DNA of 40,954 nt from Streptosporangiales bacterium (GTDB lineage: Bacteria > Actinomycetota > Actinomycetes > Streptosporangiales > Streptosporangiaceae). The DNA lies in the NCBI GenBank assembly GCA_009380095.1, contig WHSL01000026.1, positions 1 through 40,954 of the forward strand. The letters are read 5' to 3'. The notes under the pieces were generated by a model. It was given only the letters and a program-made list of their open reading frames with translations, had not been told where the DNA came from and did no database searches. Positions 1 to 7,687 of the stretch are shown piece after piece (position 1 is the first letter of the stretch; each line of letters begins with the position of its first letter). The position numbers and the translations under genes are program-made.

Positions 1-27
1 ACACCCGCGCGAAGCCGTGGAGGACGC

Positions 28-1854
28 ATGACCGCCACCGAGAGCCCGACGAGGCCCGACGGCACTCCCATCGACCGGGAGGCGCTGCGCCGCAAGTACC
101 GCGAGGAGCGGGACAAGCGGCTGCGGCCCGATGGGAACGACCAGTACCTGCGGCTCGCCGGCGGGCATCTCGCGCACTACCTCGAGGACCCGTACACCCC
201 GCGCACCGAGCGGGCGCCGCTGACCGACCACGTGACGGTCGCGTTCATCGGCGGCGGCTTCGCCGGCCTCGTCACCGGCGCCCGGCTCAAGGAGGCCGGG
301 ATCGACGAGGTCCGGATCGTGGAGAAGGGCGGCGACTTCGGCGGCACCTGGTACTGGAACCGCTACCCCGGCGCGCAGTGCGACACGGCCTCGTTCGTGT
401 ACATGCCGCTGCTGGAGGAGACCGGCCACATGCCATCGGAGAAGTACGCGCACGCGCCGGAGATCCTCGAGCACTGCCGGCGCATCGGCAAGCACTTCGG
501 GCTGTACGCCGACGCGCTGTTCCACACCGAGGTCACCGGCCTGGAGTGGGACGCCTCCCGGTCGGTGTGGATCGTCCGCACGGACCGCGGGGACGCCTTC
601 ACCGCGCGGTTCGTGGCGATGGGCATCGGCCCGCTGCACGTGCCCAAGCTGCCCGGCATCCCCGGCATCGAGTCCTTCCGTGGCCACTCCTTCCACACCA
701 GCCGGTGGGACTACGACTACACCGGCGGCGACCCGTACGGCGCGCCGATGGACCGGCTGGCGGACAAGCGGGCCGGGATCATCGGGACCGGGGCGACGGC
801 CGTCCAGTGCGTGCCGCACCTGGCGCGGGCCTGCGGCGAGCTGTACGTGTTCCAGCGCACGCCGTCCTCGGTGGACGTACGGGACAACCGCCCCACCGAT
901 CCGGACTGGTTCGCCGAGATCGCCACGCCCGGCTGGCAGCAGCGCTGGCTGGAGAACTTCACCGCCAACCAGACCGGCATCGGCGCCTCCCAGGAGGACC
1001 TGGTGAAGGACGGGTGGACCGACCTGTCCCGCCGGGTGAACGCCAAGATCATGGAGATCCCGCCCGAGGAGCGCAGCCTGGAGACCATGCTGGCCGCCTA
1101 CGAGGACTCCGACTTCGAGAAGATGGAGGAGATCCGCGCCCGCGTCGACGGCATCGTCAAGGACACCTCGACGGCACGGAACCTCAAGGCCTGGTATCGG
1201 CAGCTCTGCAAGCGCCCGTGCTTCCACGACGAGTACCTGCACGCCTTCAACGTCCCGGGCACGTACCTGGTGGACACCGACGGCAAGGGCGTGCAACGGA
1301 TCACCGAGACCGGCGTGGTCGTCGACGGCCGCGAGTACCCGCTGGACTTCCTCATCTACGCCTCCGGGTTCGAGGTCGGTACGGAGTTCACGCGCCGGGC
1401 CGGCTACGAGGTCGTCGGCCGGGACGGGGAGCGGCTCTCGGACTACTGGGCCGACGGCATGCGCTCGCTGCACGGCATCCACGTGCACGGCTTCCCGAAC
1501 GTGTTCGTCGTGCAGCCGACCCAGGGCGCCAACCTGATCTCCAACGTGCCGCACAACCTCACGGAGTCCGGCCGCACCATCGCGGCGGTCGTCAAGCACG
1601 CCCTGGAGCGCGGCCACACCGTGGTCGAGGTCACCAAGGAGGCCGAGGACGCCTGGATCGAGCTGCTGCTCTCCGGCCGCGGCAGGATGATCGGGTCACC
1701 GGACTGCACCCCCGGCTACTACAACAACGAGGGCCAGGACCCGGGCCCGCGCGCGAGGCTCAACGTCGGCCACCCGCACGGCGCCATGGCGTTCTTCCGG
1801 CACATCGACACCTGGCGGACCTCCGGCGACTTCCCTGGACTGGAGTTTCGCTGA
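28..1854 (+). CDS. Flavin-containing (Baeyer-Villiger type) monooxygenase
   Basis: A 608-residue FAD/NADPH monooxygenase, probably cytosolic. The first Rossmann nucleotide-binding motif (FIGGGFAG) lies near residue 73, the second (GIIGTGATAVQ) near residue 250. Between them, at about 217-228, is FRGHSFHTSRWD, which fits the Baeyer-Villiger fingerprint FxGxxxHxxxW. The length also suits the cyclohexanone/phenylacetone monooxygenase class with an N-terminal extension of about 65 residues. Enzymes of this class insert an oxygen atom next to a ketone to give an ester or lactone; the substrate cannot be read from the sequence. The ATG start is preceded by GGAGG with 3-nt spacing. The gene stands alone in the window, so its operon partners, if any, lie to the left. 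Confidence 0.9.
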   Translation: MTATESPTRPDGTPIDREALRRKYREERDKRLRPDGNDQYLRLAGGHLAHYLEDPYTPRTERAPLTDHVTVAFIGGGFAGLVTGARLKEAGIDEVRIVEKGGDFGGTWYWNRYPGAQCDTASFVYMPLLEETGHMPSEKYAHAPEILEHCRRIGKHFGLYADALFHTEVTGLEWDASRSVWIVRTDRGDAFTARFVAMGIGPLHVPKLPGIPGIESFRGHSFHTSRWDYDYTGGDPYGAPMDRLADKRAGIIGTGATAVQCVPHLARACGELYVFQRTPSSVDVRDNRPTDPDWFAEIATPGWQQRWLENFTANQTGIGASQEDLVKDGWTDLSRRVNAKIMEIPPEERSLETMLAAYEDSDFEKMEEIRARVDGIVKDTSTARNLKAWYRQLCKRPCFHDEYLHAFNVPGTYLVDTDGKGVQRITETGVVVDGREYPLDFLIYASGFEVGTEFTRRAGYEVVGRDGERLSDYWADGMRSLHGIHVHGFPNVFVVQPTQGANLISNVPHNLTESGRTIAAVVKHALERGHTVVEVTKEAEDAWIELLLSGRGRMIGSPDCTPGYYNNEGQDPGPRARLNVGHPHGAMAFFRHIDTWRTSGDFPGLEFR

Positions 1855-2053
1855 CCGTTCGGCGTAGCGGAACGACCGGTCGTCGTGCACGTCCCCGCCG
1901 GTGGCTACTCCAGCCCTCGGCGCCTTGTCATGATGTGTCCAGCTCGATTCGGCGCATCGAGACGGCTGTCGTCCGGGGGGACGTACGGGGGGAGCGACGA
2001 AGCGTCCTCCGTGGTGCCTCCTGGACCGGAGGGCCCAGGGGTGGGGGGACGTC
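1855..2053. other. Intergenic region, no gene seen
   Basis: This 199-bp gap lies between the monooxygenase and the small unknown gene. Frames here that appear open are continuations of shadow frames. I see no convincing terminator or -35/-10 pair. A purine-rich GGGGGG run just before position 2054 can serve as the ribosome-binding site of the next gene. Confidence 0.5.
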
Positions 2054-2257
2054 GTGACGCACCGGAATGTCGTGAAGTGGGCAAGAAAGCCGCTCCGTCA
2101 CCTGACGGCGACGGAGCTTGACGGGCTGCTCGACTACCTCGCGGGCAGGGGGGAACCGACGGACGATCCGCTGGTCGCCGCCGTCCGCCGCGAGCTTTCC
2201 AACCGCCGGGCCATCCGGCCTGATGAGGACGATTCCTGGCTGTTCGAGGTGGGCTGA
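2054..2257 (+). CDS. Small hypothetical protein (67 aa)
   Basis: A 67-residue soluble, charged protein that I do not recognise. It has no signal peptide, membrane segment or cysteine. The middle (LTATELDGLLDYLAGRGE) looks like a short amphipathic helix pair, and the C-terminus is acidic and ends in a Trp-containing segment. The GTG start is preceded by a GGGGGG purine run at 5-nt spacing, and codon use is strongly G/C-ending like the neighbours, which supports it as a real gene. It is followed 98 bp later by the DUF1707 protein gene on the same strand. Function unknown. Confidence 0.6.
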   Translation: MTHRNVVKWARKPLRHLTATELDGLLDYLAGRGEPTDDPLVAAVRRELSNRRAIRPDEDDSWLFEVG

Positions 2258-2355
2258 CCAGGGAGCATCACCGGCTCCGGGGTCGTATCGGGGAAGACCC
2301 TGATGCGGCCGGGGCGGATTCGGGCGACCATGGGACTCCGTGAGAGGAGTCGGCC

Positions 2356-2997
2356 GTGGGTCAGTCGTTCCGTCATCCCCGCCCCGGGCCCGAACACGAG
2401 ACGCGCCTGCGTGTCACGCACGCCGACCGCGACGTCGTCGTCGGCCTGCTCAAGGACGCCTATAGCGAGGGCCGGCTCGAGCACGAGGAGTTCGACGAGC
2501 GGGTGAGCCGCGCCCTGCGCGCGCGGACCCAGAGCGACCTGGAGCCCCTGCTCACCGACCTGGAAACGGCCGAGGGAGAGGTCTCCGTCCGGCCGGCGAC
2601 CGCCGCCCCCGCCGCCACCCGGCCGGCCGGGGAGGAACGGGCCTGGGCCGCGGCCGCACACCTGCTGGGCTATCCGCTGCTCCCGCTCGGCCCGCTGCTC
2701 GTGCTGCTGGCCCGCGGCGACACCTCCCCGTTCGTCCGCAGGCACGCGGTCGAGGCGCTGAACATGCAGCTCACCTTCCTGATCGCCACCCTGACCCTGC
2801 CGATCATCGTGGTCGTCACGATCGGCCTCGGTGCGCTCGCGTATGTGCTGCTCGCGCTCTCCTGGGTCCTATTGCCGCTGCTGGGCGCGGGGCTGGCGGC
2901 GCTCGGCGCGCCGATGAGCTATCCGCTCCGGCTGCGGTTCGTGAAGCAGGACGCCGGCCGCCCGGCGGTGACACCGGCCCGGCCGGGACGGCGCTGA
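2356..2997 (+). CDS. DUF1707 / DUF4870-type membrane protein
   Basis: A 213-residue protein. Residues about 17-70 form a DUF1707 domain: RVTHADRDVVVGLLKDAY, then a GRLEHEEFDERVSRAL core, as found near the N-terminus of many actinobacterial small membrane proteins. An Ala/Pro-rich linker follows. A DUF4870-like membrane region (about 97-190) contains hydrophobic stretches around 100-118, 137-160 and 162-185, with a conserved-looking FVRRHAVEALN between the first two. Both families lack an established biochemical role. The GTG start has GAGAGGAG upstream at 6-nt spacing. The stop codon lies inside the 5' arm of a strong hairpin shared with the convergent gene. Confidence 0.8.
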   Translation: MGQSFRHPRPGPEHETRLRVTHADRDVVVGLLKDAYSEGRLEHEEFDERVSRALRARTQSDLEPLLTDLETAEGEVSVRPATAAPAATRPAGEERAWAAAAHLLGYPLLPLGPLLVLLARGDTSPFVRRHAVEALNMQLTFLIATLTLPIIVVVTIGLGALAYVLLALSWVLLPLLGAGLAALGAPMSYPLRLRFVKQDAGRPAVTPARPGRR

Positions 2998-3026
2998 GCC
3001 CCGGCGGACGTGCCGCCGGGGCTCAG
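2994..3026. terminator. Bidirectional hairpin terminator
   Basis: A perfect 14-bp inverted repeat (2994-3007 with 3013-3026, arm CTGAGCCCCGGCGG) with a 5-nt loop. It sits between the ends of two convergent genes and can act in both directions. No long T-tract follows, as is usual in high-GC actinobacteria. Confidence 0.75.
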
Positions 3027-3037
3027 GAAGCCGAGAC

Positions 3038-3487
3038 TCACACGGTGTGCATCTTCTCGGTCTCTTCCGCGCCGGCCTCAGCGGTCTCCCGCTCGGCCGT
3101 ACCGGCCTCGGTGCCGGACGGCATCGACTGTGCGGTGCGCATCCGGCGGGCGACGCCAACGGCGCCGACCGCGCCGGCCACGCCGACCAGCAGCATCACC
3201 ACGGACGCCCGGCCGAAGCGCCGGCGCCGCGGGGGCTGGATCCGGTGTGCCGCGGCGGACATCGCCGCGGAGACCCGGGGGGCAATGCTGCCCTCGAGGG
3301 TCTTGCCGGCCCTGATCAGGCGCGGTGCGGTCCAGGCACGGGCCTGTAGTAACCGGACGGACGCGGTATCCCGCGCCTGCTCGGCGTACGGGCCGAGATG
3401 CTCGGCCGCGATGCGGGCCCGCTCCTGAGCCCGGGACATCCGGCCGTCGCTCATGCCCCGCCGGCGGCGGGACTTCCACATGGCCAC
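3038..3487 (-). CDS. DUF5324-like single-pass membrane protein
   Basis: A 149-residue protein. The N-terminal half is basic and Ala/Arg-rich with long predicted helix (AQERARIAAEHLGPYAEQA). It is followed by an RRRRFGR stop-transfer-like cluster, one transmembrane segment (about residues 94-112, VVMLLVGVAGAVGAVGVA) and an acidic Glu/Ala/Thr tail. Position beside ppiA and overall layout match the DUF5324 family seen next to cyclophilin in Streptomyces; this assignment is from context and memory, not a search. I chose the GTG at 3487 because GGGAGG lies 6 nt upstream; an in-frame ATG at 3481 is the alternative. It is divergent from ppiA. No function is known to me. Confidence 0.7.
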   Translation of the reverse strand: MAMWKSRRRRGMSDGRMSRAQERARIAAEHLGPYAEQARDTASVRLLQARAWTAPRLIRAGKTLEGSIAPRVSAAMSAAAHRIQPPRRRRFGRASVVMLLVGVAGAVGAVGVARRMRTAQSMPSGTEAGTAERETAEAGAEETEKMHTV

Positions 3488-3685
3488 AATGAACCTCCCA
3501 AATCGGTCCCGTAACGTCGCCCCTTCCCGCTGCGGGCCTCGGTAACCCCTGGCTAGGGAGCGAGCAGGTGAAACGGAGAATCGGGGCGCTCCGCGGGCAC
3601 GCCGGAGGGACACACCTGCCACGGCCGGGAACACCGGTAACGTTGACACGCGTTCACTCCATAACCGATGGAAAGAGGCGGCCAG
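3488..3685. promoter_or_regulatory. Divergent intergenic region with -35-like TTGACA
   Basis: This 198-bp region separates the DUF5324-like gene (left) from ppiA (right) and must hold both promoters. On the + strand a perfect TTGACA lies at 3643-3648, but I do not find a good -10 hexamer at 16-19 nt, so only the -35-like element is supported. The minus-strand promoter is not evident. Confidence 0.3.
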
Positions 3686-4219
3686 GTGTCCTACACCACT
3701 GCGCCGGGGGATGTCATCGCCAGGCTGGAGACCAACCGGGGCGCCATCGTGGTGAGGTTGTTCCCCACCAAGGCGCCCAAGACCGTGCGCAACTTCGTCG
3801 AGCTCGCCGAGGGCGAGCGCAAGTGGCTCGACCCGCGCACCGGCAGGCCGACCAACGAGAAGCTGTACGACGGCACGATCTTCCACCGCGTCATCCCGGG
3901 GTTCATGATCCAGGGCGGTGACCCGCTCGGCCGCGGCATCGGCGGTCCCGGCTACGAGTTCGAGGACGAGATCCACCCCGAGCTCAGCTTCAACCGGCCG
4001 TACCTGCTCGGCATGGCGAACGCCGGCCCCGGCACCAACGGGTCGCAGTTCTTCATCACGGTGGAGCCGCAGCCGCATCTGACCCGCAAGCACACGATCT
4101 TCGGTGAGGTCGTCGAGGGCACCGACGTGGTCGACGCGATCGCCGACACCGAGACCGACCGGCTCGACAAGCCACTGTCCGACGTCGTCCTCGAGTCCGT
4201 GACGATCGAGCGCGGCTGA
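3686..4219 (+). CDS. ppiA: Cyclophilin-type peptidyl-prolyl cis-trans isomerase
   Basis: A cytosolic cyclophilin of 177 residues that catalyses cis/trans isomerisation of Xaa-Pro bonds. Family hallmarks are present in order: TNRGAIVVRLFPTKAPKTV near the N-terminus, FHRVIPGFMIQGGDP with the catalytic Arg, GPGTNGSQFFIT, and the HTIFGEVVEG block. There is no signal peptide. I chose the GTG at 3686 because AAAGAGG lies about 7 nt upstream and the protein then begins close to the conserved core; an ATG at 3668 would add six residues. It precedes the rhomboid gene by 35 bp, so co-transcription is likely. The ppiA-rhomboid-crgA order is conserved in Actinobacteria. Confidence 0.9.
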   Translation: MSYTTAPGDVIARLETNRGAIVVRLFPTKAPKTVRNFVELAEGERKWLDPRTGRPTNEKLYDGTIFHRVIPGFMIQGGDPLGRGIGGPGYEFEDEIHPELSFNRPYLLGMANAGPGTNGSQFFITVEPQPHLTRKHTIFGEVVEGTDVVDAIADTETDRLDKPLSDVVLESVTIERG

Positions 4220-4254
4220 CCCACCGCACACCCCCGAGCACCGGTGAGCCGCCG

Positions 4255-5103
4255 ATGAGCACGCCCCCAACGCCGCAGCACGACGCCGGCGCCCAGCCGG
4301 TCCCGACCTGCTATCGGCACCCGGATCGGGAGACCTACGTCCGGTGCGTCCGGTGCGACAGGTCGGTCTGCCCCGACTGCATGCGCGAGGCCTCGGTCGG
4401 CTTCCAGTGCGTGGACTGCGTCCGCGAGGGCAACCGCGGCATGCGCGAGGCCCGCTCGGTGTACGGCGGCCGGACCGTCGCGACGCCGTACGTGGTCTAT
4501 GTCCTGCTCGGCCTGAACCTGGCGATGTACGTCGGGGAGCTGGCCAACGGGGCGCTCGCGTTCGCGCTGGGGTTGATCCCCCAGGGGGTCGCCGAGGGCG
4601 GCTGGTACCGGCTGATCTCCTCGATGTTCGTGCACGACCCCCGGTCGTTCCTGCACATCCTGTTCAACATGTGGGCGCTCTGGGTGCTCGGCCCGCAGCT
4701 GGAGCGGCTGCTGGGCCACGGCAGGTTCACCGCGCTGTACATGCTCAGCGGGCTGGGCGGATCGGTGCTCACCTATCTGCTCGCGCCGCTGGGCACCGTC
4801 ACCTTCGGTGCCTCGGGCGCGATCTTCGGGCTGTTCGCCGGACTGTTCGTGATCGGCCGCAAGCAGGGCTACAACGTCAGGATGATCGGCTTCCTGGTGG
4901 TGCTGAACCTGGTGCTCACGTTCGTGGTGCCGGGCATCAGCTGGACCGGTCACATCGGCGGGCTCATCACCGGGGGGCTGCTCGCCCTGGGCTACGCGTA
5001 CGCGCCGCGGGACAGGCAGCGCGCCGTGCACCTGGGGATGACGGCCGTGACGCTTGCGATCTTCGTGGGGCTCGTGCTGCTGCGCAGCACCGCACTGCTC
5101 TGA
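4255..5103 (+). CDS. Rhomboid family intramembrane serine protease
   Basis: A 282-residue membrane protease. The cytoplasmic N-terminus carries a B-box-like metal-binding region with C19, H22, C31, C34, C39, C42, C52 and C55, typical of actinobacterial rhomboids. Six or so membrane segments follow. The catalytic dyad is visible: Ser187 in FGASGAIFG and His233 in WTGHIGGL. The loop motif HILFNMWALWVLG is also canonical. Rhomboids cleave transmembrane substrates in the bilayer; the substrate here is unknown. It follows ppiA closely. The ATG start lacks a strong Shine-Dalgarno sequence. Confidence 0.92.
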   Translation: MSTPPTPQHDAGAQPVPTCYRHPDRETYVRCVRCDRSVCPDCMREASVGFQCVDCVREGNRGMREARSVYGGRTVATPYVVYVLLGLNLAMYVGELANGALAFALGLIPQGVAEGGWYRLISSMFVHDPRSFLHILFNMWALWVLGPQLERLLGHGRFTALYMLSGLGGSVLTYLLAPLGTVTFGASGAIFGLFAGLFVIGRKQGYNVRMIGFLVVLNLVLTFVVPGISWTGHIGGLITGGLLALGYAYAPRDRQRAVHLGMTAVTLAIFVGLVLLRSTALL

Positions 5104-5141
5104 GGCGGCCCCCTACCTTCGGGCCGGCACCTTACTCTCGG

Positions 5142-5259
5142 TTATCCACAGGTGCCCGCACTTCTCCACAGAGGTGGACGGGTCGGACCTCGCCGTTCTG
5201 ACCTGGACATGTGTCGATCCGCCAGGCGTCCGCCGGGTTTCTCCACAGACTGTGGATAA
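5142..5259. promoter_or_regulatory. Cluster of DnaA-box-like sites
   Basis: The 250-bp space between the convergent rhomboid and crgA genes holds two perfect TTATCCACA 9-mers: 5142-5150 on the + strand and 5251-5259 on the - strand. Two one-mismatch copies, TTCTCCACA, lie at 5162-5170 and 5239-5247. TTATCCACA is the classical DnaA-box consensus. The last near-match and the inverted perfect box are separated by only 3 nt. No replication gene or AT-rich unwinding element is here, so this is not oriC. A DnaA-titrating or regulatory site is possible. Confidence 0.5.
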
Positions 5260-5353
5260 CTCATGTGGAATTCCTTGGGACGAACTGTGGGCGGCTGTGG
5301 GAAGCCGTCCGGGATCCCCTGTGCGCCAGGGGATCCCGCTTGGGGACGACCCC

Positions 5354-5605
5354 TCAGTACCACTTCGTGGAGAGGATCACGCCCATCACGATGGAGCCGA
5401 ACCCGACCAGCAGGTTCCAGTTGCCCAGCGGCTCCATGAACGGCAGCGACCCGCCGGTCACGTAGAAAACGGCGATCCAGGCCACGCCGAAGATGAGGAA
5501 GAACAGCATGGCCGGGAGCAGCCAGCGCGGGCTGATCTTCGGCTGCTGCGCCTTCGGTGGCGGCGTGTAGACCGCCTTCTTGCGGTCGCTTCGAGACTTC
5601 GGCAC
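5354..5605 (-). CDS. crgA: Cell division protein CrgA
   Basis: An 83-residue membrane protein matching CrgA (PF06781): a basic N-terminus MPKSRSDRKK, a Pro-rich linker, one transmembrane segment (about 28-50), a short loop (GGSLPFMEPLGNWN) and a second transmembrane segment ending in STKWY. CrgA localises to the septum and coordinates FtsZ, PBPs and sporulation septation in Actinobacteria. The start is GTG at 5605 with GGAG 7 nt upstream on the coding strand. It is convergent with the rhomboid gene, and its upstream region contains the 163-bp palindromic element. Confidence 0.93.
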   Translation of the reverse strand: MPKSRSDRKKAVYTPPPKAQQPKISPRWLLPAMLFFLIFGVAWIAVFYVTGGSLPFMEPLGNWNLLVGFGSIVMGVILSTKWY

Positions 5606-5908
5606 GGTATGGCTCCAGGCGGTGAGCTGCTCACAAGCTGCCGGGGAAGGCTACCGCGTCGAAGACCCGCCGGGTGTCGCCCCGGTCCACGCTCCGACGA
5701 GATCGCACTTGAGGCCCCGCCAATCGAAGGGCGCCACTGCGCGTCGCCCAGGCGGCGCCCTGGCGGCCCCGCCGCAGCTCAACAGCACATACCAGGCTGC
5801 CCTCGCTTCGGCGAAGCCGCCAGGACACCACCTGGACGCCGCTCGCTACGCGCCCTTCGATTGGCGGGGCCTCTAATCCGCGGCTCATGTCGGTTAGCGT
5901 AGTCGCTG
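5606..5908. other. Gene-free region between divergent crgA and DUF881 gene
   Basis: These 303 bp hold no gene. The crgA leader occupies the left end, the palindromic element covers 5711-5873, and a possible -10 (TAGCGT, 5895-5900) for the DUF881 gene is at the right end. That -10 would place the transcription start at or next to the GTG at 5909, consistent with a leaderless mRNA, because no Shine-Dalgarno sequence is visible. Confidence 0.5.
5711..5873. repeat. MITE-like palindromic element with 23-bp perfect terminal inverted repeats
   Basis: Positions 5711-5733 (GAGGCCCCGCCAATCG and onward) are an exact reverse complement of 5851-5873. The similarity continues inward imperfectly through CCAGG..CCTGGCGG blocks, so most of the 163-bp unit can fold into one long branched hairpin. 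It encodes no protein. Size, exact termini and an intergenic site resemble a miniature inverted-repeat element. No target-site duplication is evident (left flank CTT, right flank TAA). No parent transposase is in the window. Confidence 0.7.
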
Positions 5909-6718
5909 GTGACCACCGAAACCGCCCCCGGCGACCAGCCGGCCGGGCAGCAACGGTCCCGGGAGCGCCGGCCTTGGGCGTACGCGGTCCCGGCCCTCAC
6001 CATGCTCGCCGGCGTGCTCATCGCCGCCAGCGGCTCCACCGCACACGGCACCGACCTGCGCTCCGGCGACCGTACGCGGCTGACCGACCTGATCACCGAC
6101 GAGCAGCATCGGTATCAGGAGGTGCGCCGGGAGGTCCGCCTCACCGAGGCGGAGGTGGAGCGGCTCACCCGGGAGGCCGGCCGGCGCGACGGCCGGGTCC
6201 GGACGGCGCGCGGCGAGGCCGAGCGGCTCGCCCCGCGCAGCGGCTTCACCGCGGTCTCCGGTCGCGGTCTCCGGGTGGTGCTGGACGACGCGCCCCGGCG
6301 CGCGGACGACGCGGAGATGCCCGGCGACCCCAGCCCCGACGACCTCGTCGTGCACCAGCAGGACGTGCAGGCGGTGGTGAACGCGCTGTGGGCGGGCGGC
6401 GCCCGGGCCATGCAGGTGATGGACCAGCGGGTGATCGCCACCAGCGCGGTGCGCTGCGTCGGCAACACGCTGATCCTGCAGGGCGTGGTCTACTCCCCGC
6501 CGTTCCGGATCGTCGCGCTGGGCGATCCGGCCCGGCTGCGCGCCGCGCTCGACGCCGCGCGCGGGGTGCGCGTCTACCGGCAGTACGTGGCCGCCTACGG
6601 CCTCGGCTACGACGTCCGGACCGAGGAACACGCCGAGCTGCCCCCATATCAGGGTGCTGTGACCCTCGGTTACGCCTATCGTACGGACGGTGCGCACAAC
6701 GCTCCGGGTGGTGGGTGA
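5909..6718 (+). CDS. DUF881 family membrane-anchored protein
   Basis: A 269-residue protein with one N-terminal transmembrane segment (about residues 24-42), a coiled-coil-like region (DEQHRYQEVRREVRLTEAE, about 65-105) and a C-terminal extracytoplasmic DUF881 domain. Its recognisable blocks are the GRGLRVVLDDAP strand, HQQDVQAVVNALWAGGA, the AIT-like QRVIATSAVRCVGNTL segment and the PPFRIVALGDP block. The family occurs next to crgA and pknB across Actinobacteria, with a presumed envelope or division role but no defined biochemistry. The GTG start at 5909 lacks a ribosome-binding site and may be leaderless. Its end overlaps the sortase gene by 29 bp. Confidence 0.85.
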   Translation: MTTETAPGDQPAGQQRSRERRPWAYAVPALTMLAGVLIAASGSTAHGTDLRSGDRTRLTDLITDEQHRYQEVRREVRLTEAEVERLTREAGRRDGRVRTARGEAERLAPRSGFTAVSGRGLRVVLDDAPRRADDAEMPGDPSPDDLVVHQQDVQAVVNALWAGGARAMQVMDQRVIATSAVRCVGNTLILQGVVYSPPFRIVALGDPARLRAALDAARGVRVYRQYVAAYGLGYDVRTEEHAELPPYQGAVTLGYAYRTDGAHNAPGGG

Positions 6719-7316
6719 GCTCCTCCTGACCTCAGGCGTCCTACTGCTCTTCTTCGTGGCGTACGTGCTGTGGGGGACCGGGGACCGGACCGCGGAGGCC
6801 CAGGACCGTCTCGGCCGCAAGTTCGCCGCGCGGCCTCCGCTGCCGCGTGAACGCGCGGTGGACCGCGGCGAGCCGGTGGGCACGGTCACCATCCCCAGGC
6901 TGGGCGCGTCCTCGACGTTCGTGATCGTGGAGGGCGCCGGCACCGCGGAGCTGCGGGACGGGCCCGGCCACATCCCCGGCACCGCCCTGCCCGGGCGGCG
7001 CGGCAACTTCGCCGTCGCGGGCCATCGGGTCACGTATCTGGCGCCGTTCAACCGGATCGACGAGCTGCGGCCGGGCGACGCCATCGTGGTCACCACCCGG
7101 GTGGCGCGGTACACGTACCGGATGACCGGGCACCGCGTCGTCACGCCGGACCACACCGAGCTCATCGCGCCGGTGCCCGGTCACGCCGGCGCGCGGCCCA
7201 AGGACCGCTACATCACGCTGATCTCCTGCCACCCGAAATTCTCCGCCGCCCAGCGGTACGTGGTGCTCGGGAGGCTCGACCGGGTGTCCGCCCGGCCGGA
7301 CAGGGAGGGACGGTGA
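6690..7316 (+). CDS. Class E sortase
   Basis: A 208-residue membrane-anchored transpeptidase. The N-terminal transmembrane segment (about 9-29) is followed by an extracytoplasmic sortase barrel. The catalytic residues are His112 in AGHRVTY, Cys180 in TLISCHPK and Arg189 in AAQRYVV. Class E sortases attach surface proteins with LAxTG-type signals to peptidoglycan. The GTG start lies inside the DUF881 gene, indicating translational coupling. No clear LAxTG-bearing substrate is encoded in this window; the FG-GAP proteins lack a C-terminal hydrophobic anchor. Confidence 0.9.
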   Translation: MRTTLRVVGELLLTSGVLLLFFVAYVLWGTGDRTAEAQDRLGRKFAARPPLPRERAVDRGEPVGTVTIPRLGASSTFVIVEGAGTAELRDGPGHIPGTALPGRRGNFAVAGHRVTYLAPFNRIDELRPGDAIVVTTRVARYTYRMTGHRVVTPDHTELIAPVPGHAGARPKDRYITLISCHPKFSAAQRYVVLGRLDRVSARPDREGR

Positions 7317-7323
7317 GTCGCGC

Positions 7324-7503
7324 GTGTACGCGCTGATCTGGCGGGCGCTGCCCGGGGGGCGGCTCGGCAAGGCGGTGAGCGCGCTCGCGCTCGCCGTCGC
7401 CGTCGCCGCGTTCCTGTGGTTCGTCGCCTTCCCCTGGCTGGAGCCGCACATCCCGCTCGACCAGGCCGAGGTCGACCCCGGCGGCGCCGCCCCGGGCCGC
7501 TGA
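7324..7503 (+). CDS. Small single-pass membrane protein (59 aa)
   Basis: A 59-residue open frame starting at GTG 7324, 7 bp after the sortase stop. It begins VYALIWRALPGG, has one strong transmembrane segment (about residues 16-38, rich in Ala/Val/Leu/Phe), then FPWLEPHIPL and a short acidic tail. A protein with the same pattern (YAxIWRxLPG, one membrane span, FPWxEP) commonly follows this sortase in Streptomyces-like genomes; I recall this from context and have not searched it. It probably forms an operon with the DUF881 and sortase genes. Function unknown. Confidence 0.65.
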   Translation: MYALIWRALPGGRLGKAVSALALAVAVAAFLWFVAFPWLEPHIPLDQAEVDPGGAAPGR

Positions 7504-7571
7504 GCCCCTCGAGGACGAACTTTCTTGGTGGATCCGGTAACGAACGGTCCACTAGGGACGATCCTCATATT

Positions 7572-7610
7572 GAGGGCTTCCGCCGTTGCCCCCGAGCGGC
7601 GGAAGCCCTC
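7572..7610 (+). terminator. Hairpin terminator of the DUF881-sortase operon
   Basis: A perfect 14-bp inverted repeat (7572-7585, GAGGGCTTCCGCCG, with 7597-7610) with an 11-nt loop. It lies 69 bp after the small membrane protein gene and is followed by only two T residues. Confidence 0.7.
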
Positions 7611-7687
7611 TTGCATGCACGGAGCCGTATGCGCCGCGCGGGGCCCTGACCCGTGCGACGGGGCTACGTGACCGTCCCCATGATGAC

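Noticed and set aside
3568-3921. Alternative 117-codon frame overlapping the ppiA start
   Set aside because: Out of frame with the conserved cyclophilin sequence and composed of shadow codons.
5104-5353. Chromosomal origin oriC
   Set aside because: DnaA-box-like sites are present, but there are only two perfect copies, no AT-rich unwinding region and no dnaA or dnaN nearby.
5711-5873. Simple terminator of crgA or the rhomboid gene
   Set aside because: It lies upstream of both divergent flanking genes, not downstream, and its long exact ends exceed a terminator.
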